A stretch of DNA of 64,000 nucleotides from Dysgonomonas sp. ZJ279 (GTDB taxonomy: Bacteria; Bacteroidota; Bacteroidia; Bacteroidales; Dysgonomonadaceae). Below the pieces are notes generated by a model. It saw only the letters and a program-made list of their open reading frames with translations. It was not told the origin of the DNA and did no database searches. The first letter of the stretch is position 1. The number at the start of each line of letters is the position of its first letter. The position numbers were made by a program, and so were the translations under genes. The stretch spans positions 186,001 to 250,000 of the forward strand of contig NZ_JAAKEL010000001.1 in NCBI RefSeq assembly GCF_011039205.1. The letters run 5' to 3'. This document shows positions 47,129-54,865 of the stretch, one piece after another.

Positions 47129-47482
47129 ATGAAAACTGAGTATGAAAAGTATTGCTCTAATTGTGGGCAAGTTATAGATATCAATGCGGAAATATGCCCC
47201 AAATGCGGAGTAAGGCAATTTACTTCTCCCTACAATAGATATAACTCTTCTACGGTAAATGATGATCCGACCATATCCGATAAAGATTGGTTAACAACAA
47301 TTGTTTTGTGTGCCTTCTTGGGCTGTTTTGGTATACATCGTTTCTATACCAATAATACGATGATTGGTATTATTCAACTAATAACATTAGGAGGCTGTGG
47401 TATCTGGATGTTGGTAGATATAATTCTCTTAGCTCTCGGTAGCTTCAAAGACGGAGACGGACGATATGTAAAGAATAAATAA
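47129..47482 (+). CDS. TM2 domain protein with N-terminal zinc ribbon
   Basis: ATG 47129 (MKTEYEKYCSNCGQ) is chosen; an upstream ATG at 47066 lies within the end of the rpoC terminator region and adds unrelated residues. The 117-residue protein has a zinc ribbon with CSNC...CPKC (about 9-30), then a TM2 domain (about 50-115) of two membrane helices joined by a short turn, with FLGCFGIHRFYTNNTMIGIIQ. Function of TM2 proteins in bacteria is unknown. It is a single gene between two terminators. Confidence 0.85.
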   Translation: MKTEYEKYCSNCGQVIDINAEICPKCGVRQFTSPYNRYNSSTVNDDPTISDKDWLTTIVLCAFLGCFGIHRFYTNNTMIGIIQLITLGGCGIWMLVDIILLALGSFKDGDGRYVKNK

Positions 47483-47484
47483 AG

Positions 47485-47518
47485 AAAAAAGCCTAAACTC
47501 AATTGTTTAGGCTTTTTT
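47485..47518. terminator. Bidirectional terminator between TM2 gene and trpS
   Basis: A 14-bp stem AAAAAAGCCTAAAC (47485-47498) with GTTTAGGCTTTTTT (47505-47518) has A and T tracts on both sides, so it can stop both convergent genes. Confidence 0.9.
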
Positions 47519-47537
47519 TATATAGAATACTCACTTC

Positions 47538-48527
47538 TTAGAAGTTTTTAAATCCCATTATCTCGCGTACTTCTTTCAGTGTTTTAGAAGCGCTCTCACG
47601 GGCTCTGGCGGTTCCTTCCGTAACAACCTTATGCAAGTATGCATCATCATTCTGTATTTCTAGAATTCGCTCACGAATAGGGGATGTTACAGCGATAATA
47701 TCTTCTGCCAATTGTTTCTTCAGATCACCATAGCGAATTTCGCATGTGTTCCATTTCTCGTCGAAGTGTTTTACTACTTCATCTGTAGAAACAACTTTTA
47801 GTATGGTGAATAAATTTTCTATGCACTCCGGTTTTACCGAGTTTGGTTCTTTCGGGCCTTCGTCGGTAAGTGCACGTTTCACTTTCTTCTCTATGCTTTT
47901 AGCATCTTCAGCCAGATAAATACAATTGCCTTCTGATTTACCCATCTTTCCACTACCATCTAGTCCCGGAATTTTGATAAGCTCTCCACCAAAGTTGTAA
48001 GCAACAGGCTCTTTAAAATATTCAACATTATAGAAGTTATTGAATCGGCGTGCAAACTTGCGGGTCATTTCCAAATGCTGCTCCTGATCTTTACCTACCG
48101 GCACTTTGTTGGCATTGTGCATCAATATATCGGCAGCCATCAGAGTTGGGTAAGTAAGCAGACCTGCATTTACATTTTCGGGTTGCTTACGGGCTTTCTC
48201 CTTAAATGAAACGGTCTTTGCCAATTCACCCATATAAGCATGCATGTTTAGCAAAAGATAAAGTTCGCATACTTCAGGTACATCGCTTTGTACATATATA
48301 GTCGATATATCGGGATCAATTCCTGCGGCAAGATATTCTGTTAGTACATTTTTTACATTACCATGTAATATTTTCGGGTCGGGATGTGTTGTCAGAGAAT
48401 GATAATCAGCAATAAAGAAAAAGCATTTGTTTTCTTCTTGCATTTTTATGAAATTTCTCAGTGCCCCGAAATAATTTCCTAAGTGTAAATTTCCTGTCGA
48501 GCGTATACCGCTTACTACTGTTTCCAT
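47538..48527 (-). CDS. trpS: Tryptophanyl-tRNA synthetase
   Basis: The 329-residue class I synthetase charges tRNA-Trp. The HIGH-equivalent is HLGN (residues 15-18, in TGNLHLGNYFG) and the KMSKS-equivalent is KMGKS (in GSGKMGKSEGN, near residue 196). The tryptophan-binding region includes ADILMHNANKVPVGKDQEQH. It is transcribed alone from the promoter at 48552-48583. Confidence 0.97.
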   Translation of the reverse strand: METVVSGIRSTGNLHLGNYFGALRNFIKMQEENKCFFFIADYHSLTTHPDPKILHGNVKNVLTEYLAAGIDPDISTIYVQSDVPEVCELYLLLNMHAYMGELAKTVSFKEKARKQPENVNAGLLTYPTLMAADILMHNANKVPVGKDQEQHLEMTRKFARRFNNFYNVEYFKEPVAYNFGGELIKIPGLDGSGKMGKSEGNCIYLAEDAKSIEKKVKRALTDEGPKEPNSVKPECIENLFTILKVVSTDEVVKHFDEKWNTCEIRYGDLKKQLAEDIIAVTSPIRERILEIQNDDAYLHKVVTEGTARARESASKTLKEVREIMGFKNF

Positions 48528-48551
48528 ATATTTTAAAAATCAATTATCTAA

Positions 48552-48583
48552 CAAAGATAATCAAAATGTAAATTCTTTTTCAA
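48552..48583 (-). promoter_or_regulatory. Promoter of trpS
   Basis: On the minus strand a -33 TTG (48583-48581) is 21 bases before TATCTTTG (48559-48552), an exact -7 match, giving a leader of about 18 bases. Confidence 0.65.
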
Positions 48584-48595
48584 TTCTAAAATTCA

Positions 48596-48603
48596 TATCT
48601 TTG
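48596..48603 (+). promoter_or_regulatory. Putative -7 box for the esterase-icd pair
   Basis: TATCTTTG matches TAnnTTTG 83 bases before the esterase ATG. No TTG lies at -33, so it is only a candidate. Confidence 0.35.
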
Positions 48604-48686
48604 AATTACGGGATTATTTACACCAAATCAGTCTGTCTTTATATCGGTAAATCTCTAGATGTATCATGTAATTATAACCACTTTGT

Positions 48687-49562
48687 ATGAATAAAAGAAT
48701 TTACATAATCAGTCTCTTTCTCTTATTTACTATGATGAAAGTTAATTCGCAAACAATAATTAAGCTATGGCCCGAGGGAGCACCTTCGAGTAATGAGCTA
48801 AAAGATGCTGAGCAAGTAGGTGATAATTATAGTTGGATATTAAATGTATCGGAAGCCGAGTTATGGATATATCAGGCGGAAAAGGAAAAAGCAAACGGCA
48901 TAGCTGTTATTATTTGTCCCGGAGGTGGTTACTCAGGGTTGGCATTCAATCATGAAGGCATACAGTTTGCAGAATGGCTCAATAAACAGGGAATTACAGC
49001 TGCCATTTTAAAATATAGAATGCCTAATAAACATACAGATATACCTCTTGCCGATGCAAGGGAAGCTATTAAATATATCAGACTTAATGCCGAAAAATTA
49101 GAAGTCAATTCCAACAAAGTTGGGGTTGCAGGATTCTCTGCCGGAGGACATTTGGCTTCTACATTATCTACTCATATTATTTCTTCCGAAATTAATATGC
49201 GTCCCGATTTTTCAATCTTGTTTTATCCCGTTATCACAATGGGAACCGTAACACATGGAGGCTCGAGGACGAATCTGTTGGGAGATAATCCGTCTCCGGA
49301 GGATGTGTTGAAATACTCAAACGAGAAGCAGGTAACAGATGCAACACCTCCAGCTATATTATTGCTTAGTGACGATGACGATGGTGTTCCCCCAATTAAT
49401 AGTACTCAGTATTACGAAGCATTGAAAAATAAAAATATCCCGGCAACTATGTATATCTTCCCCGAGGGGCATCATGGTTGGGGAATGAATAAAGATTTTA
49501 AATACCACAGTCAAATGCTGGATCTGCTGGCTATGTGGTTGAAAGATATAGAGAATAAATAA
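48687..49562 (+). CDS. Secreted alpha/beta hydrolase (BD-FAE/acetyl esterase-like)
   Basis: The 291-residue protein has an N-terminal signal peptide (to VNSQ). Catalytic features of alpha/beta hydrolases are visible: an oxyanion segment CPGGGYSGLAFNHEG (about 77-91), nucleophile elbow GFSAGGHLAS (about 149-158), an acidic LLLSDDDDGVPP (about 226-237) and the histidine in PEGHHGWG (about 260-267). These enzymes remove acyl groups, often from plant polysaccharides. No CAZyme lies beside it; it is followed by icd at 21 bases. Substrate unknown. Confidence 0.85.
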   Translation: MNKRIYIISLFLLFTMMKVNSQTIIKLWPEGAPSSNELKDAEQVGDNYSWILNVSEAELWIYQAEKEKANGIAVIICPGGGYSGLAFNHEGIQFAEWLNKQGITAAILKYRMPNKHTDIPLADAREAIKYIRLNAEKLEVNSNKVGVAGFSAGGHLASTLSTHIISSEINMRPDFSILFYPVITMGTVTHGGSRTNLLGDNPSPEDVLKYSNEKQVTDATPPAILLLSDDDDGVPPINSTQYYEALKNKNIPATMYIFPEGHHGWGMNKDFKYHSQMLDLLAMWLKDIENK

Positions 49563-49583
49563 TTTAAACACAATAAGAGATAT

Positions 49584-50807
49584 ATGCAGAAAATAAAAGT
49601 AGCGAATCCTGTAGTTGAGATGGATGGCGATGAAATGACGAGAATCATTTGGAAATATATAAAAGAAAAATTAATCCTTCCTTATGTAGATGTAGAACTC
49701 AAATATTTTGACTTAAGTGTAGAGAATAGAGATATTACAAATGATCAGGTGACAATCGATAGTGCCGAGGCTACTAAAAAATATAATGTAGCGGTGAAAT
49801 GTGCTACCATCACTCCTGATGAAGCTCGTGTAGAGGAATTCGGGTTGAAAAAAATGTGGAAATCGCCAAATGGTACAATTCGTAATATAATCGGAGGTAC
49901 TGTATTTCGCGAACCGATTATCATAAGCAATATCCCTCGTTTGGTGACTACATGGACTAAGCCGATTGTGATAGGTCGTCATGCGAATGCCGATCAGTAC
50001 AAAGCGACTGACTTTGTTACAAAAGGAAAAGGGAAACTAACAATCACCTTCACCCCCGAAGGTGGAGAGCCTGAAATTCGTACTATCTACGATTTTGATG
50101 GAGATGGCGTAGCAATGGGAATGTATAATACAGACGAATCTATTTATGGCTTTGCTAATTCATGTTTTAAACTGGCACTAGAGAAAAAATATCCGCTCTA
50201 TCTTTCTACTAAAAATACTATTCTGAAAGCCTACGATGGTCGTTTCAAAGATATATTTCAAGAGGTATACGAGAAAGATTATAAAATATCTTTCGAGCAA
50301 GCAAAAATCACTTACGAACATCGCTTAATTGACGACATGGTTGCTTCTGCTCTTAAATGGGATGGCGGTTTTGTTTGGGCATGTAAGAATTATGATGGCG
50401 ATGTGCAATCGGATACGGTAGCGCAAGGTTTTGGCTCATTAGGTTTAATGACATCAGTCTTGTTGACACCCGATGGTAAGACAATGGAGGCTGAGGCTGC
50501 TCACGGTACAGTGACGCGCCATTACAGAATGCATCAGCAAGGAAAAGAGACTTCGACTAATCCTATTGCTTCTATCTTTGCATGGACAAGAGGTTTAGCT
50601 CATCGTGGTAAACTCGATAGTAATGAAGCATTGGTCGATTTTGCTAATAAGCTGGAAGAAACCTGTATCGAAACAGTAGAGCAAGGCAAGATGACAAAAG
50701 ACTTGGCTCTGCTAGTGCATGGTGATAAAATGCAGTCTTCGGATTATCTAAATACCGAAAACTTTTTGGAAGCTATTGAGCAGGGTTTGCGAGCAAAATT
50801 AGCTTAA
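49584..50807 (+). CDS. icd: NADP-dependent isocitrate dehydrogenase (type II, eukaryote-like)
   Basis: The enzyme oxidises isocitrate to 2-oxoglutarate with NADP+. The 407-residue length and motifs ([19 protein letters not shown] at the start, [19 protein letters not shown] for isocitrate binding, and [19 protein letters not shown] with the Mg2+ aspartates) show the dimeric eukaryotic-type subfamily rather than the E. coli type. A terminator follows. It provides NADPH and 2-oxoglutarate for biosynthesis. Confidence 0.96.
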   Translation: MQKIKVANPVVEMDGDEMTRIIWKYIKEKLILPYVDVELKYFDLSVENRDITNDQVTIDSAEATKKYNVAVKCATITPDEARVEEFGLKKMWKSPNGTIRNIIGGTVFREPIIISNIPRLVTTWTKPIVIGRHANADQYKATDFVTKGKGKLTITFTPEGGEPEIRTIYDFDGDGVAMGMYNTDESIYGFANSCFKLALEKKYPLYLSTKNTILKAYDGRFKDIFQEVYEKDYKISFEQAKITYEHRLIDDMVASALKWDGGFVWACKNYDGDVQSDTVAQGFGSLGLMTSVLLTPDGKTMEAEAAHGTVTRHYRMHQQGKETSTNPIASIFAWTRGLAHRGKLDSNEALVDFANKLEETCIETVEQGKMTKDLALLVHGDKMQSSDYLNTENFLEAIEQGLRAKLA

Positions 50808-50823
50808 AAATACATATTATATG

Positions 50824-50860
50824 ATAAAAGGAGATGAATGAGCATTCTATCTCCTTTTAT
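50824..50860 (+). terminator. Terminator after icd
   Basis: A 12-bp stem ATAAAAGGAGAT (50824-50835) with ATCTCCTTTTAT (50849-50860) is followed by TTTGTTTTTT. Confidence 0.9.
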
Positions 50861-50874
50861 TTTGTTTTTTATGC

Positions 50875-50904
50875 TTGCCCTAAAAGCAGAATAAATTATC
50901 TTTG
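50875..50904 (+). promoter_or_regulatory. Promoter of the ybeY-YeiH-flavoprotein operon
   Basis: A -33 TTG (50875-50877) is 19 bases before TATCTTTG (50897-50904), an exact -7 match. Predicted leader is about 37 bases to ATG 50948. Confidence 0.65.
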
Positions 50905-50947
50905 TAATATTTCAATATCGAACCCTAAGAACAACGCTAAAACTATC

Positions 50948-51367
50948 ATGGCAATCCTGTATCAAGCCGAAGGTGTCAAACTGCCTTCTATAAAAAAGAG
51001 AGAAATATCTAACTGGATAAAATCTGTTGCCGCTCACTATGGAAAAAAAGTAGGCGATGTTGCTTATCTGTTTTGTTCTGACGAAAAGATACTTGAGATA
51101 AACAATCAATATTTACAGCATAATTATTATACCGATATCATTACTTTCGATTATACCGAGGGTGATATTATTTCGGGAGATATTTTCGTTAGCTTGGATA
51201 CAGTAAAAAGTAATTCGGAAGAATTCAAAACTGATTATACGGAAGAACTTCATCGCATTATTATCCACGGGATCTTGCATCTTTGCGGAATAGACGATAA
51301 AGCTCCCGGTGCTAGAGAGCATATGACCGAATGCGAAAATAAAGCTTTGGAGATGCTGAAAAACTAA
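50948..51367 (+). CDS. ybeY: Endoribonuclease YbeY (rRNA maturation factor)
   Basis: ATG 50948 (MAILYQAEGVKLP) is chosen; an upstream frame from 50834 lies in the icd terminator and promoter. The 139-residue protein has the metal-binding motif HGILHLCGIDD with H107 and H111, but the third ligand, a histidine in E. coli (HGxLHLxGYDH), is D117 here. YbeY takes part in 16S rRNA 3'-end maturation and ribosome quality control. It is followed 7 bases later by the YeiH gene. Confidence 0.9.
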   Translation: MAILYQAEGVKLPSIKKREISNWIKSVAAHYGKKVGDVAYLFCSDEKILEINNQYLQHNYYTDIITFDYTEGDIISGDIFVSLDTVKSNSEEFKTDYTEELHRIIIHGILHLCGIDDKAPGAREHMTECENKALEMLKN

Positions 51368-51374
51368 ATAAGTC

Positions 51375-52298
51375 ATGCAAAAAGTACTGAGTAAACTCTT
51401 TTATATTATTCCTGTCTGTTGCTTGTTTCCTTTCTTTTCGCCGCCATTGGCTTTGTTTGCAGGTATTCTGCTAGCCTTTTTGTATAAAGGAGAGGAAGTT
51501 GTAAAAACAGGAAAATTGACAAAGTATCTTTTGCAAGCTTCTGTAGTGTGTATGGGCTTTGCAATGTCCGTTAGTGAAGTTATTCATACAGGAAAGACAG
51601 GTTTTTTGATAACGATAATCTCTGTTATAACAGTAATTATATTGGGGGTTGTGGTTGGCAAATTGCTTAAGGTCGAAAAAAATACAACATTACTCATTGC
51701 CAGCGGAACAGCCATCTGTGGAGGAAGCGCTATTGCAGCGGTAGCTCCGGTATTGAATGCTAAAAATAATGAGATAAGTTTTTCTTTAGCTGTTATTTTT
51801 GTGCTGAATGCAGTTGCTTTGTTTGTGTTTCCTATAGTAGGGCATTATTTGTCAATGGATCAGACAGCTTTTGGATATTGGGCAGCTATTGCAATTCACG
51901 ATACAAGTTCGGTTGTAGGAGCTTGTGCTGCTTACGGCGAAACAGCATTGCAGGTAGGAACAACAGTAAAACTGACACGAACACTCTGGATTATTCCATT
52001 GGCACTGTGTCTGGCATTTTATAATAAACAATCGACTTCTAAAATAAGTATTCCCTGGTTTATCCTTCTTTTTGTTGCAGCTATCTTTATCGGTAGTTAC
52101 TTGCCGGGAATGGAGGATACAAATGCGCATCTTAGTTGGTTGGGAAAGAAAGGAATGACTGTATCCCTCTTTTTTATTGGTACTTCTATAAAAATAGAGG
52201 AGGTCAAAAAGGTCGGGTTGAGAGCATTTCTGTTAGGTATTATTCTGTGGATAATTATAAGTATATCATCATTGTACTGGATTAAATTGATGTTTTAA
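51375..52298 (+). CDS. YeiH family (UPF0324) putative sulfate/sulfonate-type exporter
   Basis: The 307-residue protein has about nine to ten membrane helices and the family pattern LIASGTAICGGSAIAAVAPV (about 110-130) and AIAIHDTSSVVGACAAYG (about 171-188). Related proteins are annotated as putative sulfate exporters in taurine or sulfur pathways; the true substrate of this one is unknown. Its stop codon touches the start of the next flavoprotein gene with no gap, so expression is probably coupled. Confidence 0.88.
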   Translation: MQKVLSKLFYIIPVCCLFPFFSPPLALFAGILLAFLYKGEEVVKTGKLTKYLLQASVVCMGFAMSVSEVIHTGKTGFLITIISVITVIILGVVVGKLLKVEKNTTLLIASGTAICGGSAIAAVAPVLNAKNNEISFSLAVIFVLNAVALFVFPIVGHYLSMDQTAFGYWAAIAIHDTSSVVGACAAYGETALQVGTTVKLTRTLWIIPLALCLAFYNKQSTSKISIPWFILLFVAAIFIGSYLPGMEDTNAHLSWLGKKGMTVSLFFIGTSIKIEEVKKVGLRAFLLGIILWIIISISSLYWIKLMF

Positions 52299-53081
52299 AT
52301 GAATAAAATTGTAGATAAAGAGTATTTCTCTGAGAATGTAGTCAAATTTGAGGTCGAGGCTCCTTTGATTGCGCGTAGTCGCAAGGCTGGTCACTTTGTA
52401 ATCTTGAAGGTCGGAGATAAGGGGGAACGTATTCCTCTTACAATAGCTTCGTCTAACAACGAAAGAGGGACGATCACTATTGTTATACAAGCGGTAGGGG
52501 AATCTTCTAAGAAAATATGTGCCTTGAATGCTGGTGATTATATTACCGACATGGTTGGTCCGTTGGGACAAGCTACCCATATCGAAAAGTACGGTACTGT
52601 TATCTGTGCCGGAGGTGGAGTAGGTGTTGCGCCGATGTTACCTATCATGGAAGCAATGAAAAAAGCAGGCAACAGGGTTATTTCTGTATTAGCGGCACGA
52701 ACAAAAGATTTAGTTATTCTTGAAAAACAAGTAGCTGAATTTTCAGATGAAGTGATAGTGATGACAGATGATGGTTCGTATGGTCAGCAAGGACTTGTTA
52801 CTAACGGTATCGAATCGGTTATCAATAGGGAGCAAGTTGATCTGTGTGTGACTATCGGCCCTGCTATTATGATGAAATTCGTATCCCTTCTCACTAAGAA
52901 ATATAATATTCCTACAATGGCTTCACTTAACACGATAATGGTAGATGGTACAGGAATGTGTGGTGCATGCCGTGTGTCGGTAGGGGGCAAAACTAAATTT
53001 GTTTGTGTAGACGGTCCTGAATTTGATGCACACGAAGTAGATTTCGATGAAATGCTAATGAGATTAAAAGCATATAACTAA
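52299..53081 (+). CDS. Ferredoxin-NADP reductase-like FAD/[2Fe-2S] subunit (NfnA/SudB type)
   Basis: The 260-residue protein has an FAD-binding beta-barrel (about 1-95), an NAD(P)-binding domain (CAGGGVGVAPMLPIMEAM, about 103-120) and C-terminal cysteines for a [2Fe-2S] cluster (MCGACRVSVGGKTKFVC). It corresponds to the small subunit of NADH-dependent ferredoxin:NADP+ oxidoreductase or sulfide dehydrogenase, and is related to PyrK. It starts at the YeiH stop and ends 4 bases before its partner subunit. Confidence 0.9.
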   Translation: MNKIVDKEYFSENVVKFEVEAPLIARSRKAGHFVILKVGDKGERIPLTIASSNNERGTITIVIQAVGESSKKICALNAGDYITDMVGPLGQATHIEKYGTVICAGGGVGVAPMLPIMEAMKKAGNRVISVLAARTKDLVILEKQVAEFSDEVIVMTDDGSYGQQGLVTNGIESVINREQVDLCVTIGPAIMMKFVSLLTKKYNIPTMASLNTIMVDGTGMCGACRVSVGGKTKFVCVDGPEFDAHEVDFDEMLMRLKAYN

Positions 53082-53085
53082 AGAT

Positions 53086-54558
53086 ATGACAGAACAAGAA
53101 TATATACAGGCTCGTCGTAGCGAACCTTGGAGAGACGAACTCCGTAGAAATATGAAGGCAAAAGAACGTTCGGATAGAACTCGTGTACATATGCCCGAAC
53201 TGGATGCTGAATATAGAAGTCATTCGTTGAAAGAAGAAGTAAATTTAGGGTTGTCAGAGGAGCAAGCTTTATTCGAAGCTGCACGCTGTCTGGATTGTGC
53301 TAACCCAACCTGTATGGAAGGTTGTCCGGTAAGTATCAATATCCCTACCTTTATAAAAAATATAGAAAGAGGCGAGTTCCTCGAAGCTGCTAAAGTTCTC
53401 AAAGAAACAAGCGCTCTTCCCGCTGTTTGTGGACGTGTTTGCCCGCAAGAGAAGCAATGCGAAAGCAAATGTATCTACGTTCAGAAGATGAAAAAAGAGG
53501 CGGTTGCTATCGGTAACCTTGAACGTTTTGCTGCCGACTATGAGCGCATAAGCGGAAAGGTGTCTTTACCCGAATTAGCTCCTGCTAACAGAATAAAAAT
53601 CGCTGCGGTGGGTTCAGGTCCGGCAGGTCTTTCTTTTGCCGGAGATATGGCGAAGAGAGGTTACGATGTGACGGTATTCGAGGCACTCCACGAGATTGGC
53701 GGTGTATTGAAATATGGTATTCCTGAATTTCGTTTGCCGAACGAAATTGTGGATGTTGAGATCGATGTTCTTCGTAAGATGGGAGTTAAGTTTGTGAAAA
53801 ACTGCATTGTTGGAAAAACAATCTCACACGAAGATCTGAAAGAAGAAGGATTTAAAGGTATTTTCGCTGCAAGTGGAGCGGGACTGCCTAACTTTATGAA
53901 TATTCCGGGTGAAAACCTAATTGGTGTTATGTCATCAAATGAGTTTTTGACTCGTGTCAATCTGATGGACGCCTCTAATCCCGAAAGCGATACCCCTGTT
54001 CAAATGGGTAAGAAAGTTGCTATCATTGGTGCGGGTAATACAGCAATGGATGCGGTGCGTACAGCTCGCCGTCTGGGTGCTGAGCGCGCTATGGTCGTTT
54101 ATCGTCGTTCGGAAGAAGAAATGCCGGCTCGTCTCGAAGAGGTGAAGCATGCCAAAGAAGAAGGTATCGAATTTATGACACTTCACAATCCGCTTCAATA
54201 TGAAGGGGATGCAAATGGACGTGTGCAACGTATGCAGCTTCAAAAAATGGAACTTGGAGAGCCTGATGCATCGGGTCGCCGTAAACCTGTGCCTATCGAA
54301 GGTGCTGTGGAATGGATCGATGTAGATGAGGTGATTGTAAGTGTAGGTGTTTCACCTAATCCGCTTATTCCATCATCATTTAAAGGACTTGAAGTAACTA
54401 AATGGGGTACAATTGTAGTGAATCAGGACACGATGCAATCTGATCTTCCCGATGTTTATGCCGGAGGAGATATTGTTCGTGGCGGTGCAACTGTTATCCT
54501 TGCTATGGGTGACGGCCGTAAAGCTGCTGCTGCAATGGATGCTGCATTGAAAAAATGA
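53086..54558 (+). CDS. gltA: NADPH-dependent glutamate synthase-like flavoprotein (NfnB/SudA/GltD type)
   Basis: The 490-residue protein has N-terminal [4Fe-4S]-binding cysteines (CLDCANPTCMEGCP, about 66-79, and CGRVCPQEKQCESKC, about 111-125). It also has an FAD motif AAVGSGPAGLSFAGDMA (about 169-185) and an NADPH motif AIIGAGNTAMDAVRTARRLG (about 311-330). It pairs with the preceding gene as an NfnAB/SudAB-type complex that exchanges electrons between NAD(H), NADP(H) and ferredoxin. No large glutamate synthase subunit is near, so 'glutamate synthase' is a label by homology. Confidence 0.9.
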   Translation: MTEQEYIQARRSEPWRDELRRNMKAKERSDRTRVHMPELDAEYRSHSLKEEVNLGLSEEQALFEAARCLDCANPTCMEGCPVSINIPTFIKNIERGEFLEAAKVLKETSALPAVCGRVCPQEKQCESKCIYVQKMKKEAVAIGNLERFAADYERISGKVSLPELAPANRIKIAAVGSGPAGLSFAGDMAKRGYDVTVFEALHEIGGVLKYGIPEFRLPNEIVDVEIDVLRKMGVKFVKNCIVGKTISHEDLKEEGFKGIFAASGAGLPNFMNIPGENLIGVMSSNEFLTRVNLMDASNPESDTPVQMGKKVAIIGAGNTAMDAVRTARRLGAERAMVVYRRSEEEMPARLEEVKHAKEEGIEFMTLHNPLQYEGDANGRVQRMQLQKMELGEPDASGRRKPVPIEGAVEWIDVDEVIVSVGVSPNPLIPSSFKGLEVTKWGTIVVNQDTMQSDLPDVYAGGDIVRGGATVILAMGDGRKAAAAMDAALKK

Positions 54559-54589
54559 TATTTAGACTCAGTTTTTTAAAAGTAATTAT

Positions 54590-54597
54590 TATCTTTG
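54590..54597 (+). promoter_or_regulatory. Putative -7 box of the small transcript
   Basis: TATCTTTG matches TAnnTTTG. The -33 area is a T run without a clear TTG. Confidence 0.35.
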
Positions 54598-54630
54598 TAG
54601 TCTAGAAGAAATTGACATTATGCTATTCTA

Positions 54631-54693
54631 ATGACTACTTTATTAAGAATAGCTCTTTGTGTTCTGATGATTTTAATTGTAAAATTGACTTAA
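54631..54693 (+). CDS. Candidate 20-residue hydrophobic microprotein
   Basis: ATG 54631 opens MTTLLRIALCVLMILIVKLT and ends with TAA at 54691-54693. The peptide could form one membrane helix with basic ends. A Met-Leu-Phe-stop mini-ORF at 54619-54630 ends directly before it (TAATG overlap style). There is no SD. Such a short frame can arise by chance in AT-rich DNA. Confidence 0.2.
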   Translation: MTTLLRIALCVLMILIVKLT

Positions 54694-54758
54694 TTAAAGA
54701 TAAAAGATAAAACTCTTTTTTTAGTTGCTAATACACAAAGTATCATTCTAAATATAAG

Positions 54759-54800
54759 AATCGGGTTAATTTCAATATGGAAATTAACCCGATTTCTATT
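54759..54800 (+). terminator. Strong terminator downstream of gltA/small transcript
   Basis: A perfect 15-bp stem AATCGGGTTAATTTC (54759-54773) with GAAATTAACCCGATT (54780-54794) is followed by TCTATTTTTTTT. It lies 200 bases after the gltA stop. Confidence 0.9.
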
Positions 54801-54865
54801 TTTTTTATCTTTCGATGTCCGATTTTATGACTTGATTTGAAGACAAACTAACAAAACTTTATAAA

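Larger units (their letters stand above)
54559..54865 (+). other. Intergenic region with possible small transcript
   Basis: This 307-base gap holds a -7-like TATCTTTG (54590-54597), a 20-codon ORF (54631-54693) and a strong terminator (54759-54794). The order fits a separate small transcript of about 195 bases, or simply a long gltA trailer. Confidence 0.4.
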
